DNA of 64,000 bases from Pseudochelatococcus sp050946405 (GTDB lineage: Bacteria > Pseudomonadota > Alphaproteobacteria > Rhizobiales > Beijerinckiaceae): the NCBI RefSeq assembly GCF_050946405.1, contig NZ_JBMNUS010000002.1:186001-250000 (forward strand). Reading direction: 5' to 3'. This document shows positions 45,452 to 53,784 of the stretch, piece after piece. A program made the translations under genes and the position numbers. Every line of letters begins with the position of its first letter. Position 1 is the stretch's first letter. The notes under the pieces are model-generated. The model searched no databases. It was not told the DNA's origin and saw nothing but the letters and a program-made list of their open reading frames with translations.

Positions 45452-46445
45452 CCCATGACGCCTCGCGCGTGCTCCCATCAGGGCCGGATGCTGTATCTAC
45501 AATGAGCTTTATGCCGGTGTTCTTGCATGGAACCGGCAGAGGTTCATCAAGAACCCCGAGACCGGCACGCGCGTCTCCCGCGTGAACCCGGAAAGCGAAT
45601 GGATCAGGGCGGCGGTTCCGCATCTGCGGATCGTGGACGATGCACTCTGGCAGGCAGTGCGGGAGCGTCAGCGCAGCATTTCCGCCATGTTCGGCCCCAA
45701 CCTCGGCACCACCCGCGAGGCGCGGGCCAAAAGGCTACATCTGACCAACCGGCCCGTCACCCTTCTGTCTGGCCTGCTCACCTGCGGCTGCTGCGGCGGC
45801 AGAATCAGCATGGTGATGACTGACCGCTATGCCTGCCGCAACCATCTGCGCAAGGGCATCTGCGACAACGGCCGCACCATCCGCCGCGACGAGATCGAGG
45901 CGCGCGTGCTGGCGGGATTGAAAGAGAAGCTGGTATCGTCCGAGGCGGTCGCGGAAGCAGTCCGCGCCTATGCCAAGGAAACCAACCGGCTGAACCGTGA
46001 CAGGCGGGCGCAGGCGGAAACCGACCAGAAGGCGCTACAGAAGATCGACAAGGCCATTGCCGGGATCATGGCTGCTATCGAGGACGGGCTGTATCAGCCG
46101 TCCATGAAGGCACGCATGGCCGAGCTTGAGCGCGACAAGGCCGAGATCGTCGCCCGCATGGCGCAGGCTCCGGCCGACGTTCCCGACGTGCATCCCAACA
46201 TCGCCAGCGTCTATCGCCGGAACGTGGAGCGGTTCACCGAAGCCCTCAACGATCCCGATGGCGGCAGGCAAGCGGCCGAGGCGCTGCGCTCGCTCATCGG
46301 TGAGATCGTGCTGACCCCCGGCCTGAAGCGCGGCGAGGTTCATGCCGAACTGCGCGGCGAACTCATGGGCATCCTCGCCTTCGCCACCGAACAGAAGCCG
46401 AAGCAAAACATTCGTTTCATGCCGCCAGTAGCATCTTGTGCGTGA
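45448..46445 (+). pseudogene. large serine recombinase with internal deletion
   Basis: The start MTHDASRV (ATG at 45448) is followed within about 40 bases by a jump to sequence reading IYNELYAGVLAWNRQRFIKN, so the catalytic resolvase domain has been lost and the frame changed. The rest encodes the recombinase zinc-ribbon (LLTCGCCGGRISM...CRNHLRKGICDN) and coiled-coil region to 46445. A second copy's N-terminus lies inverted just beyond. Confidence 0.78.
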
Positions 46446-46602
46446 TCGAGACCAGCCTGACATCGGCTTTCGCGAGACGGCGGATGTACATTTCCAGCGA
46501 GAAGCTGTCGCGGAAGAAGCGAGAATAGGAGTGGACGACCACGACGTCGTAAGGCCGGTCATCATCGGTGGCGCGTTCCATCATGCGTTGGAATTCGGGC
46601 CG
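46417..46602 (-). pseudogene. serine recombinase N-terminal fragment
   Basis: On the minus strand the frame reads RPEFQRMMERATDDDRPYD and VVVVHSYSRFFRDSFSLEMY, a piece of the catalytic domain of a large serine recombinase. It is cut at the 5' side exactly by the IS element (46602/46603) and ends in MLLAA plus a stop where it meets the inverted C-terminal fragment. Confidence 0.72.
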
Positions 46603-47604
46603 TGTTTAGTCCCGGCATTTTGTGGTGCATTATTTAGCCATCAATGGAAGGATGCGCTATGGGACAAATTCTGCACGGGAGCGCCCGAACGACAGAGGCG
46701 GTCCGTCGAGCAATACAGAATAGTCAAGAGAGCCTGAGGGCTCTGGCCAAGCGCTACGGGATCAACCAGAAGACTGTAGCGAAGTGGAAGAAGCGGAGCT
46801 CGACGGCCGATCTGCCGACAGGGCCGAAGGAGCCGCATTCCACCGTGCTGTCACCCGAGGAGGAGGCGATCATTGTCGCCTTCCGGCGTCATACCCTGCT
46901 GCCGCTCGATGACTGCCTCTACGCGCTTCAGGCGACGATCCCGCACTTGACACGGTCTTCCCTGCATCGCTGCCTGCAACGGCATGGAATCAGCCGGCTT
47001 CCAGAGATCGAAGGCGACAAACCGGCGAAGAAGAAGTTCAAAAGCTATCCGATCGGCTATTTTCACATCGACATTGCTGAGGTCCAGACAGCTGAAGGTA
47101 AGCTGCGCCTGTTCGTGGCCATCGACCGCACTTCAAAGTTCGCCTACGCCGAACTCCACCAGGAGGCGAGCAAGATGGTCGCGGCTCAGTTCCTGCGCAA
47201 CCTCATCGCAGCGGTTCCTTACACCATCCACACGGTGCTCACCGATAACGGTATCCAGTTCACCAACCATGCCCGTCACAAATACGCCTTCCACCACATC
47301 TTCGATCGCGTCTGCGACGAGAACGGCATCGAACACAGGCTCACCAAGATCAATCATCCCTGGACGAACGGCCAAGTGGAACGGATGAACCGAACCATCA
47401 AGGACGCCACCGTCAAGCGCTTCCACTATGACGATCACGATCAACTGCGAAGGCACCTCACCGACTTCATCGATGCCTGTAATTTCGCCCGAAGGCTCAA
47501 GACCCTCAAAGGCCTCACCCCTTACGAATTCATCTGCAAGCGATGGACAATCGAGCCGGAGAGATTCATTCTGAACCCGAGCCACAAAATGCAGGGACTA
47601 AACA
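46603..47604 (+). mobile_element. IS481-family insertion sequence
   Basis: The ends are inverted repeats, TGTTTAGTCCCGGCATTTTG (left, 46603) and TGTTTAGTCCCTGCATTTTG (right, complement ending 47604), each extending through TGG with one mismatch. One transposase gene fills the interior. The flanks GGGCCG and CTTAAA do not match, so no target duplication is visible, suggesting a deletion from one IS end after insertion. It forms the right edge of the decayed element. Confidence 0.88.
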
Positions 47605-47609
47605 CTTAA
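46659..47609 (+). CDS. IS481-family transposase
   Basis: A 316-residue DDE transposase: N-terminal helix-turn-helix (SLRALAKRYGINQKTVAKWKK) and an rve-type integrase core with Asp in YFHIDIAEVQ, Asp in VLTDNGIQF and Glu in NGQVERMNRT. It appears full length. The last codons AAC-ACT-TAA straddle the IS end: the final CT-TAA comes from flanking DNA, so the stop codon is supplied by the insertion site. Confidence 0.92.
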   Translation: MGQILHGSARTTEAVRRAIQNSQESLRALAKRYGINQKTVAKWKKRSSTADLPTGPKEPHSTVLSPEEEAIIVAFRRHTLLPLDDCLYALQATIPHLTRSSLHRCLQRHGISRLPEIEGDKPAKKKFKSYPIGYFHIDIAEVQTAEGKLRLFVAIDRTSKFAYAELHQEASKMVAAQFLRNLIAAVPYTIHTVLTDNGIQFTNHARHKYAFHHIFDRVCDENGIEHRLTKINHPWTNGQVERMNRTIKDATVKRFHYDDHDQLRRHLTDFIDACNFARRLKTLKGLTPYEFICKRWTIEPERFILNPSHKMQGLNT

Positions 47610-47610
47610 A

Positions 47611-47762
47611 GCAGTTTGCGTTCAGGTCGATCCATCGAATTGAATGCAAACTGCTCTTAAGAGCGGGATGCGATCAGGTTGAATCGCCATCCCGCTCTAA
47701 GTTCCATATTTTACCGCAACTTGCGTTCAATTCGATGGATCGATTTGAACGCAAACTGCTCT
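47611..47762. repeat. dispersed palindromic repeat, copy C (double)
   Basis: Two facing blocks, GCAGTTTGCGTTCAGG at the left and CGCAAACTGCTCT at the right, each with its own short hairpin. They flank a central hairpin AGAGCGGGATG/CATCCCGCTCT and the shared core TTCCATATTTTACCGCAA. The orientation of the core is opposite to the copies at 1.7 and 28.3 kb. Confidence 0.85.
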
Positions 47763-47799
47763 GGAGCGTCAGTTCTGACAGAATCAGAACTGACGCTCC
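47763..47799. terminator. perfect 16-base hairpin with T-rich tail
   Basis: The stem GGAGCGTCAGTTCTGA and its exact complement enclose a 5-base loop, followed by AACTTTTTGATTT. It could end transcription, or be the variable-stem part of the repeat family. A further block at 47810-47868 (AAAAGTGGTATCCACTTTT palindrome) ends at the prpE stop codon. Confidence 0.65.
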
Positions 47800-47861
47800 A
47801 ACTTTTTGATTTAACGCATCTTTGTCGACGAAAAGTGGTATCCACTTTTCTGCACGATGCC

Positions 47862-49820
47862 CTAGAGACCGCGGCTTTTCAGCGCCTCGGCGATTTCCTC
47901 GAGCGACTGCGGGTCCTCGATCGTCGCCGGAAGCGACCACGTTTCGCCATCGGCGATCTTCTTCATGGTGCCGCGCAGGATCTTGCCGGAGCGGGTTTTC
48001 GGCAGCCGCCCGACGGTGATCGCGAGGCGGAACGCCGCCACCGGGCCGATCTGTTCGCGCACGCGCGCGATCAGGTCCTTCTCGATGTCGGCGGGATTGT
48101 CCGTGACGCCGCTCTTGAGCACCACGAAGCCGCACGGCACCTCGCCCTTGAGCGCATCGGCGATGCCGATGACCGCGCATTCCGCCACCGCCGGATGGTT
48201 CGACAGCACTTCCTCCATGCCGCCCGTGGACAGGCGGTGCCCGGCGACGTTGATGATGTCGTCCGTGCGGCCCATGATGAAGATGTAGCCGTCCTTGTCC
48301 TTGAAGCCGGCGTCCGAAGTCTTGTATGCGCCGGGGAACTCGCTCAGATAACCCTCGCGAAAACGCTCGTCGTTGCGCCACAGGGTGGGCAGGCAGCCGG
48401 GCGGCAAGGGCAGGCGGATGACGATGGAGCCCATCGTCTCGGCCGGCACGTCCTTGTTGCTCTCGTCGACGATGCGCACGTCATAGCCGGGCATCGGCAC
48501 GGTCGACGATCCGGCCTTGACCGGCAACAGGCCGACGCCGACCGGGTTGCCCGTGATCGCCCAGCCGGTTTCCGTCTGCCACCAGTGATCGATCACCGGA
48601 ATCTTCAGCGTGTCGCGCGCCCAGTTCACGGTGTCGGGATCGGCGCGCTCGCCGGCCAGAAACAGCGTGCGCAGCGTCGATATGTCGTAGGGCGGCAGCA
48701 GCGTGCTGGCAGGGTCCTCCTTGCGGATGGCCCGCAAGGCGGTGGGCGCGGTGAACAGCGCCGAAACGCCGTATTCGCCGATCACGCGCCAGAAGGCGCC
48801 GGCATCCGGCGTGCCGACGGGCTTGCCCTCATAGATGAGCGTGGTGCTGCCGTTGATCAGCGGGCCGTAGACGATATAGCTGTGGCCGACCACCCAGCCG
48901 ATGTCCGACGCCGTCCAGAACACCTCGCCCGGCTTGATACCGTAGAGATTCTTCATCGTCCACGACAGCGCCACGAGATAGCCGCCGGTGTCGCGCACGA
49001 CGCCCTTGGGCTTGCCGGTGGTGCCGGAGGTATAGAGGATGTAAAGCGGATCGGTCGCCTTGACGGGCACGGGCGCCATGGAGCGGCCGGCCGCGCGGGC
49101 CTCTTCCACGCGCGCCGCCCAGTCGTGATCGCGCCCTTCCACCAGCTCGGCCCGCACCTGGGGACGCTGGAACACGAGGCAGGCGGGGTTGACGCCGGCA
49201 AGCCGAAGGGCCTCGTCGAGCAACGGCTTGTAGGCGACCACGCGCGACGGCTCGAGACCGCACGAGGCGGTGAGGATGGCCTTGGGTTCGGTGTCGTCGA
49301 TACGCTGCGCGAGCTCGGGCGCGGCGAAGCCGCCGAACACCACCGAGTGAATGGCGCCAAGCCGCGCCACGGCCAGCATGCCGATCACCGCCTCGGGAAT
49401 CATCGGCATGTAGATGACCACACGGTCGCCCTGCCTGACGCCGAGATCCGTGAGGACCGCCGCGAGCGTCTGCACCTCGCTTTGCAGGCCGCTGTAGGAT
49501 ATCACCCGTTTCGCGTCCGCGACCGGGCTGTCGTAGATGATGGCGGGTTGCGATCCGCGCCCCGCCTCGACATGGCGGTCGACGGCGTTATAGCTTGCGT
49601 TCAGCGTCGCATCGGGAAACCAGCGGCCGTAGACGCCTTCGCCGGGATCGAAGATGCGCGAGGGCGCCCGCACCCAGCTCACGGCCCCGGCAGCCTCGCC
49701 CCAGAACGCTTCCGGGTCGGCCTGCCAGCGCGCGTAGACTTCGGAATAAGCGCTGTTCGCAACCTCGCCCGCATGCACGCCGGCGGCGTCGGATGGCGAT
49801 GTGGTATTCTGAGTGCTCAC
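47862..49820 (-). CDS. prpE: propionyl-CoA synthetase
   Basis: AMP-forming acyl-CoA synthetase of 652 residues that activates propionate (and likely acetate). The adenylation motif is YILYTSGTTGKPKG (about 260), WWQTETGW lies near 420, and the acylatable Lys is in RSGKILRGT near the C-terminus. PrpE-type features are ASYNAVDRHVEAGRGSQPA, FGGFAAPELAQRIDD and ILTASCGLEPSRVV. No prp operon partners are adjacent. Repeat elements lie immediately downstream. Confidence 0.9.
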   Translation of the reverse strand: MSTQNTTSPSDAAGVHAGEVANSAYSEVYARWQADPEAFWGEAAGAVSWVRAPSRIFDPGEGVYGRWFPDATLNASYNAVDRHVEAGRGSQPAIIYDSPVADAKRVISYSGLQSEVQTLAAVLTDLGVRQGDRVVIYMPMIPEAVIGMLAVARLGAIHSVVFGGFAAPELAQRIDDTEPKAILTASCGLEPSRVVAYKPLLDEALRLAGVNPACLVFQRPQVRAELVEGRDHDWAARVEEARAAGRSMAPVPVKATDPLYILYTSGTTGKPKGVVRDTGGYLVALSWTMKNLYGIKPGEVFWTASDIGWVVGHSYIVYGPLINGSTTLIYEGKPVGTPDAGAFWRVIGEYGVSALFTAPTALRAIRKEDPASTLLPPYDISTLRTLFLAGERADPDTVNWARDTLKIPVIDHWWQTETGWAITGNPVGVGLLPVKAGSSTVPMPGYDVRIVDESNKDVPAETMGSIVIRLPLPPGCLPTLWRNDERFREGYLSEFPGAYKTSDAGFKDKDGYIFIMGRTDDIINVAGHRLSTGGMEEVLSNHPAVAECAVIGIADALKGEVPCGFVVLKSGVTDNPADIEKDLIARVREQIGPVAAFRLAITVGRLPKTRSGKILRGTMKKIADGETWSLPATIEDPQSLEEIAEALKSRGL

Positions 49821-49934
49821 GGCTTTCCTCCCTGCTTGCGTTTCCGATGCGGCCGGCGGTCAAGCCGAATGGCAAGTCCACCGAACAGCCAAGTCCAGTC
49901 GCCGGCCGGGACGCTGTCAGCGGAGGGTAGGAGG

Positions 49935-50111
49935 ATGAAAAATATCGCGCAAGTCGCAAACTATTACAACTTTGGTCGACTGCCGCAGGAAAAACGCAAC
50001 ATTCGGGCCGCAACGGCGGAGCCCGCCCTGAACCGCGCCGCCGGAAGCGGCGGGTACAGGGCTGTTTTCAATATCGATCCCGATTCAGAAAATTCACTCC
50101 TGTTCAGTTAA
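49935..50111 (+). CDS. possible 58-residue protein, doubtful
   Basis: An ATG at 49935 preceded by GGAGGG at 8-base spacing opens a 58-codon frame, MKNIAQVANYYNFGRLPQEK onwards, ending within the convergent DUF465 gene. Codon use is less GC-biased than neighbours. I recognise no family. It may be a real small gene divergent from prpE, or chance. Confidence 0.25.
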   Translation: MKNIAQVANYYNFGRLPQEKRNIRAATAEPALNRAAGSGGYRAVFNIDPDSENSLLFS

Positions 50112-50292
50112 GCTTCCGCCTGGCCTTTTGGGAATGAAGGCGCTCGATTTCATCCTTGAGCTGGAGTTTTCGGCGTTTGAGTTCGATGATTTGTTCGCTA
50201 TTGGAGGAAGGGCGGGCGAGATACGTCTTGATCTCACGTTCTATAGCCTGATGACGGCGTTCCAACTCGACGAGATGACCTTCAAGAGACAT
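50104..50292 (-). CDS. DUF465 (YdcH-like) small coiled-coil protein
   Basis: A 62-residue protein with the DUF465 pattern HLVELERRHQAIEREIKTY and IIELKRRKLQLKDEIERL, predicted as a helical hairpin. Function unknown. A second DUF465 gene lies 357 bases away, divergently oriented. The ATG at 50292 is the only reasonable start. Confidence 0.85.
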   Translation of the reverse strand: MSLEGHLVELERRHQAIEREIKTYLARPSSNSEQIIELKRRKLQLKDEIERLHSQKARRKLN

Positions 50293-50648
50293 CGAATAAC
50301 CTCCACATCGATTACCGATGTCACCAGTCTGGCATAAAACTGCGGAACGTCAAACGCGATTCGTAGCCGGCGCGAAAATAAAGCGACGCGGCGGTGTTGG
50401 CCCGGATCTTGCCCGGATCCGGCTATAGCGTGATCGCTGTATCGCCGCCGGCGGGATGGAGCCTTGCCAAAGAAGGCTTGCGGTCGCGAGGTTTCCTCGC
50501 ATAAGGTGCGGCGTGAAAAGGCAATCCGGGGACAGCGCGGCGGATCGGGAGCACGATCGGGCGGCCGTTGTGCCCGTTCGTTATCGCATCGGATGGCTCC
50601 GGGAGGCGGGCATGCTTTTCGGTCTGATGTTGGGGTGCCGGGGCGGCG
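50293..50648. other. intergenic region between the two DUF465 genes
   Basis: About 356 bases separating divergent DUF465 genes. I find no credible gene; it presumably holds both promoters. Confidence 0.5.
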
Positions 50649-50867
50649 ATGGCATTCGATCTGGATACTGAGGAACGCGCGATGTTGGCCGGCGAACTCG
50701 AGCGGCTGCGCATCGAGCACCGGGAACTCGATGCGCGCATCGTGGCGCTGGAGGGCGAGGGGGCTGCGGTGCAACTTCAGGTGCAGCGCCTGAAGCGACG
50801 CAAGCTGGCGCTGAAGGATCGCATCGCCTACGTTGAGGACCGGCTGACGCCCGACATCATTGCCTGA
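50649..50867 (+). CDS. DUF465 (YdcH-like) small coiled-coil protein
   Basis: A 72-residue paralogue of the DUF465 gene upstream: LAGELERLRIEHRELDARI followed by VQRLKRRKLALKDRIAYVED. The shared core is LKRRKLxLKDxI. It is 51 bases upstream of an esterase on the same strand and may be co-transcribed. Function unknown. Confidence 0.85.
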   Translation: MAFDLDTEERAMLAGELERLRIEHRELDARIVALEGEGAAVQLQVQRLKRRKLALKDRIAYVEDRLTPDIIA

Positions 50868-50918
50868 CGGGCGCGCCGCCGCCGTCCGCAAGCGGCCGGC
50901 ACAATCGGGGGAACTTCA

Positions 50919-51605
50919 ATGGCAATCATCGACGGGCCGCGCCTTGCCGCGCGGTCGGGCAGGGCGCGGCAACTCGTCGTTTTCCTGCACGGATACGGCG
51001 CCAACGGCGACGATCTGATCGGCATCGGCCGGGAATGGCAGCAGTGGTTGCCTGACGCCGCCTTCGTCGCTCCCCATGCGCCGGAACCATGCCCCGCCTC
51101 CGGGTTCGGCAGGCAATGGTTCGCGCTGACGTTCCGCGACCCGGACGAGCGTTGGCGCGGCGTCAACCATGCCGCGCCGGGGCTTGAGGCGTTTCTCGAC
51201 GCGGAACTCGAGCGGCAGGGACTTTCAGGCGACCGGCTGGCGCTGGTCGGCTTCAGCCAGGGCACGATGATGGCGCTGCATGTCGGATTGCGCCGCCGCA
51301 CGACGCCGGCCGCGATCGTCGGTTACTCGGGCATTCTGGTGGTGCCGCCGGCCGGCGGGCGGGATTCCGCTCCGCGCCCGGCCGCGACGCCGCCGATTCT
51401 TCTCGTTCACGGTGAAGCCGACGAGGTGATCCCCGTGGAGGGGCTGTTCTTCTCCATGGAGCAGCTCGCCAAGGATGGAACGGGCGTCGAGTGGCATCTT
51501 TCGCCGCGCATCGGCCACGGCATCGACGGTGGCGGCCTGCGCCACGGCGGCCTGTTTCTGGCGTCGTCCTTCGGGCTGCCGTTTCCCGAGCCTGCGCCGC
51601 GCTGA
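50919..51605 (+). CDS. alpha/beta hydrolase, phospholipase/carboxylesterase family
   Basis: A 228-residue cytosolic esterase of the carboxylesterase II type. The oxyanion segment is VVFLHGYGANGDDL (about 20-33), the nucleophile Ser lies in GFSQGTMMAL (about 110), the acid Asp in GEADEVIPVE and the His in GHGID. Natural substrate unknown. A start at 50919 follows GGGGGAACTTCA. Confidence 0.9.
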   Translation: MAIIDGPRLAARSGRARQLVVFLHGYGANGDDLIGIGREWQQWLPDAAFVAPHAPEPCPASGFGRQWFALTFRDPDERWRGVNHAAPGLEAFLDAELERQGLSGDRLALVGFSQGTMMALHVGLRRRTTPAAIVGYSGILVVPPAGGRDSAPRPAATPPILLVHGEADEVIPVEGLFFSMEQLAKDGTGVEWHLSPRIGHGIDGGGLRHGGLFLASSFGLPFPEPAPR

Positions 51606-51664
51606 ACGGTTGACGCCGCATGTCCCTCCCGGCGGGCCGGGAGGGGAGAAAATCCGCCGGACGA

Positions 51665-51988
51665 TTACGCGCCGCCGCGGACCTCGGCATGGGCGCGCAC
51701 CAGCAGCGCCTCCATCTCGCGGCGAATCTGGTGATCGGACTGCTCGATGCCGGCCGCATCGAAATCGGCGCGAATCTTGCGGAACACGTCCTCGTCGCCG
51801 GGTTCCTCGAAGTCGGACAGCACGACGGTGCGGGCGTATTCGTCGGCCTGCGCGCCGGCCTTGCCGAGCTTCTCCGCCGCCCAGAGGCCGAGCAGCTTGT
51901 TGCGGCGGGCGACGGCCTTGAAGCGGAGTTCCTCGTCGATGGCGAACTTGGCCTCTTCTGCCTTCTGACGATCATTAAACGTGGTCAT
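51665..51988 (-). CDS. F1-ATPase inhibitor zeta subunit (DUF1476)
   Basis: A 107-residue protein of the alphaproteobacterial zeta family, which blocks the hydrolytic rotation of F1FO-ATP synthase in Paracoccus. Conserved parts are FNDRQKAEEAKFAIDEELRFK (N-terminal inhibitory helix), RRNKLLGLWAAEKLG and ARTVVLSDFEEPGDEDVFRK. The ATG at 51988 follows GGGGAG. It is convergent with the esterase. Confidence 0.92.
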   Translation of the reverse strand: MTTFNDRQKAEEAKFAIDEELRFKAVARRNKLLGLWAAEKLGKAGAQADEYARTVVLSDFEEPGDEDVFRKIRADFDAAGIEQSDHQIRREMEALLVRAHAEVRGGA

Positions 51989-52123
51989 CGGTCGTGCTCC
52001 CCGTAGATGCATCCCAGCGGATGCAATCGATATAATGTGCCGTGCCGTTGAAGGCCAGTGTAATTTCGGTTGCAGGAAGCGCGTCGCCTTGTCCTGACGG
52101 GTATGTGACGGACGCCCCGGCGG

Positions 52124-52192
52124 GGGATTTCGGGGCCGGGATTTCGGGGCCGGGATTTCCGGGCCTTGCCGTTAACCACGATAAGTTATAAT
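52124..52192 (+). promoter_or_regulatory. purC promoter preceded by three 14-base tandem repeats
   Basis: Three tandem copies of GGGATTTCGGGGCC (52124-52165; the third has one change) run directly into TTGCCG (52166-52171). A perfect TATAAT at 52187-52192 follows, with a 15-base spacer (16 if CTTGCC is taken). This is the best -10 box in the window. The transcript leader to the purC ATG would be about 210 bases; I recognise no riboswitch in it. Confidence 0.6.
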
Positions 52193-52411
52193 GATCATGC
52201 CGGATGCGTCAGGGCGCGGACGGGCGAGGACCGCAGGCTCGCCGGCCGCCATTGTGCTTTGGCGCGTGATCGGCTACGTTGCAAACGGGCGGGAAGCCGC
52301 TTGTCCGGCATCGGAAGCGTCCGATCGATCTTTTCCGCCTGTTCGAGCCGCGGATCGTCTAGTTCGGAGCCACGGCACCCTATGGATTTCCTCAAGATAC
52401 GGTATACGCCG

Positions 52412-53179
52412 ATGAATCGCCGCCGTCGTATTTACGAGGGTAAGGCAAAGGTCCTCTATGAAGGGCCGGAGCCGGGAACCCTCATTCAGCACTTCAAGGA
52501 CGACGCGACCGCCTTCAATGCCAAGAAGCATGAGGTGATCGATGGCAAGGGAGTGCTGAACAACCGCATTTCCGAGTACATCTTCACGAAGCTCAACGAC
52601 ATCGGCGTGCCGACGCACTTCATCAGGCGTCTGAACATGCGCGAGCAGTTGATCCGCGAGGTGGAGATCATCCCGCTGGAAGTCGTGGTGCGCAACGTCG
52701 CCGCGGGCTCGCTGTCGACGCGCCTCGGCATCGAGGAGGGCACCCAGTTGCCCCGCTCGATCATCGAGTTCTATTACAAGAACGACGCGCTGAACGACCC
52801 GATGGTCTCGGAAGAGCACATTACGGCCTTCGGCTGGGCGACGCCCCAGGAAATCGACGACATCATGGCGCTTGCCATCCGCGTCAACGACTTCCTCACC
52901 GGCCTTTTCCTCGGCATCGGCATCCGTCTCGTGGATTTCAAGATGGAAACCGGCCGCCTGTGGGAAGGCGACATGATGCGCATCGTCGTCGCCGACGAGA
53001 TCTCGCCCGATTCCTGCCGGCTGTGGGACGTGAAATCCGCCGACAAGCTCGACAAGGACCGTTTCCGCCGCGACATGGGCGGGCTGGTCGAGGCTTATTC
53101 GGAAGTGGCGCGCCGGCTCGGCATTCTCGGTGAGAGCGAGAACCCCGCCCGCAGCGAGACGCCGCGCCTCGTGGAATAG
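52412..53179 (+). CDS. purC: phosphoribosylaminoimidazole-succinocarboxamide synthase
   Basis: SAICAR synthetase of de novo purine synthesis, joining CAIR and aspartate. The 255 residues include RRIYEGKAKVLYEGPEPG, HFIRRLNMREQLIREVEIIPLE and DEISPDSCRLWD. The ATG at 52412 (MNRRRRIYEG) gives the usual rhizobial N-terminus; an upstream in-frame ATG at 52382 is possible. The remaining purine genes purS-purQ-purL follow after a repeat-filled gap of about 320 bases. Confidence 0.95.
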   Translation: MNRRRRIYEGKAKVLYEGPEPGTLIQHFKDDATAFNAKKHEVIDGKGVLNNRISEYIFTKLNDIGVPTHFIRRLNMREQLIREVEIIPLEVVVRNVAAGSLSTRLGIEEGTQLPRSIIEFYYKNDALNDPMVSEEHITAFGWATPQEIDDIMALAIRVNDFLTGLFLGIGIRLVDFKMETGRLWEGDMMRIVVADEISPDSCRLWDVKSADKLDKDRFRRDMGGLVEAYSEVARRLGILGESENPARSETPRLVE

Positions 53180-53314
53180 AGCGGCGTGCATTCAAACGGA
53201 ATCGTCATGCCGCTCTGAATTCCGTATCTTACCGCAACTTGCGTTCAAATCGATCGACCTGAACGCGAACTGCTCTGGAGAATGTCGGCATTTCATTGAA
53301 ACGCCGACATTCTC
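53179..53314. repeat. dispersed palindromic repeat, copy D, with hairpin
   Basis: It starts on the purC stop codon with AGAGCGGCGTGCATTC, contains ATCTTACCGCAACTTGCGTTC and ends GAACTGCTCTGG (about 53277). A hairpin with a perfect 12-base stem GAGAATGTCGGC (53278-53289 and 53303-53314), extended by an inner TTTC/GAAA pairing, follows, then TTATTGATTTAGCGC. Only the hairpin's architecture and the TTGATTTA(A/G)CGC tail match the 47.7 kb copy. The rest of the gap to purS shows no gene. Confidence 0.82.
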
Positions 53315-53501
53315 TGTCTTATTGATTTAGCGCGTTTTCTTCGCTCAAAGCGGTATCTGCTTCGCCTGGAAACGCTATAACGGCGGCGATCCCGCGCAGC
53401 CTGGAGCGGGGGCCCGGAGCCCCCGTCCGCATCAAGTGTCGTATCGGCAGGGGCGATAGGGGCGCGTTCGGCCCGCACGTCCGAGAGGGAGCAAAGCATT
53501 C

Positions 53502-53783
53502 ATGACCGCCGCAGAACAGACCGCCCCCGAACACGCCCTGAAGGCGCGCGTGACGGTGACGCTCAGGAACGGCGTTCTCGATCCGCAGGGCAAGGCGATC
53601 GAGGGCGCGCTGGCCTCGCTCGGGATCGCGGGCATCGCCGGCGTCCGGCAGGGCAAGGTGTTCGACATCGCGCTCGCGGAGGCGGATCCGGAGCGGGCGA
53701 GGGCGCTGCTCGGCGAGGCATGCGAGAAGCTGCTCGCCAATACCGTGATCGAGAACTACAGCATCGCATTCGTGGACGCCTGA
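53502..53783 (+). CDS. purS: phosphoribosylformylglycinamidine synthase subunit PurS
   Basis: Small bridging subunit of the PurLQS FGAM synthetase. The 93 residues contain KARVTVTLRNGVLDPQGKAI and GVRQGKVFDIALAE. The N-terminus is about 12 residues longer than usual (MTAAEQTAPEHAL). The ribosome binding site GAGGGAG precedes the ATG. purQ starts one base after its stop, so the two are coupled. Confidence 0.95.
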   Translation: MTAAEQTAPEHALKARVTVTLRNGVLDPQGKAIEGALASLGIAGIAGVRQGKVFDIALAEADPERARALLGEACEKLLANTVIENYSIAFVDA

Positions 53784-53784
53784 C

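Noticed and set aside
46590..47620. A second copy of the tRNA-Arg 3' end as right attachment site of the island
   Set aside because: Neither the IS flanks nor the following repeat contain TTCGAATCC with the CGGGCGC acceptor arm.
47679..50111. An 810-codon plus-strand frame opposite prpE
   Set aside because: Antisense shadow of a clear acyl-CoA synthetase; its first codons lie in the repeat element.
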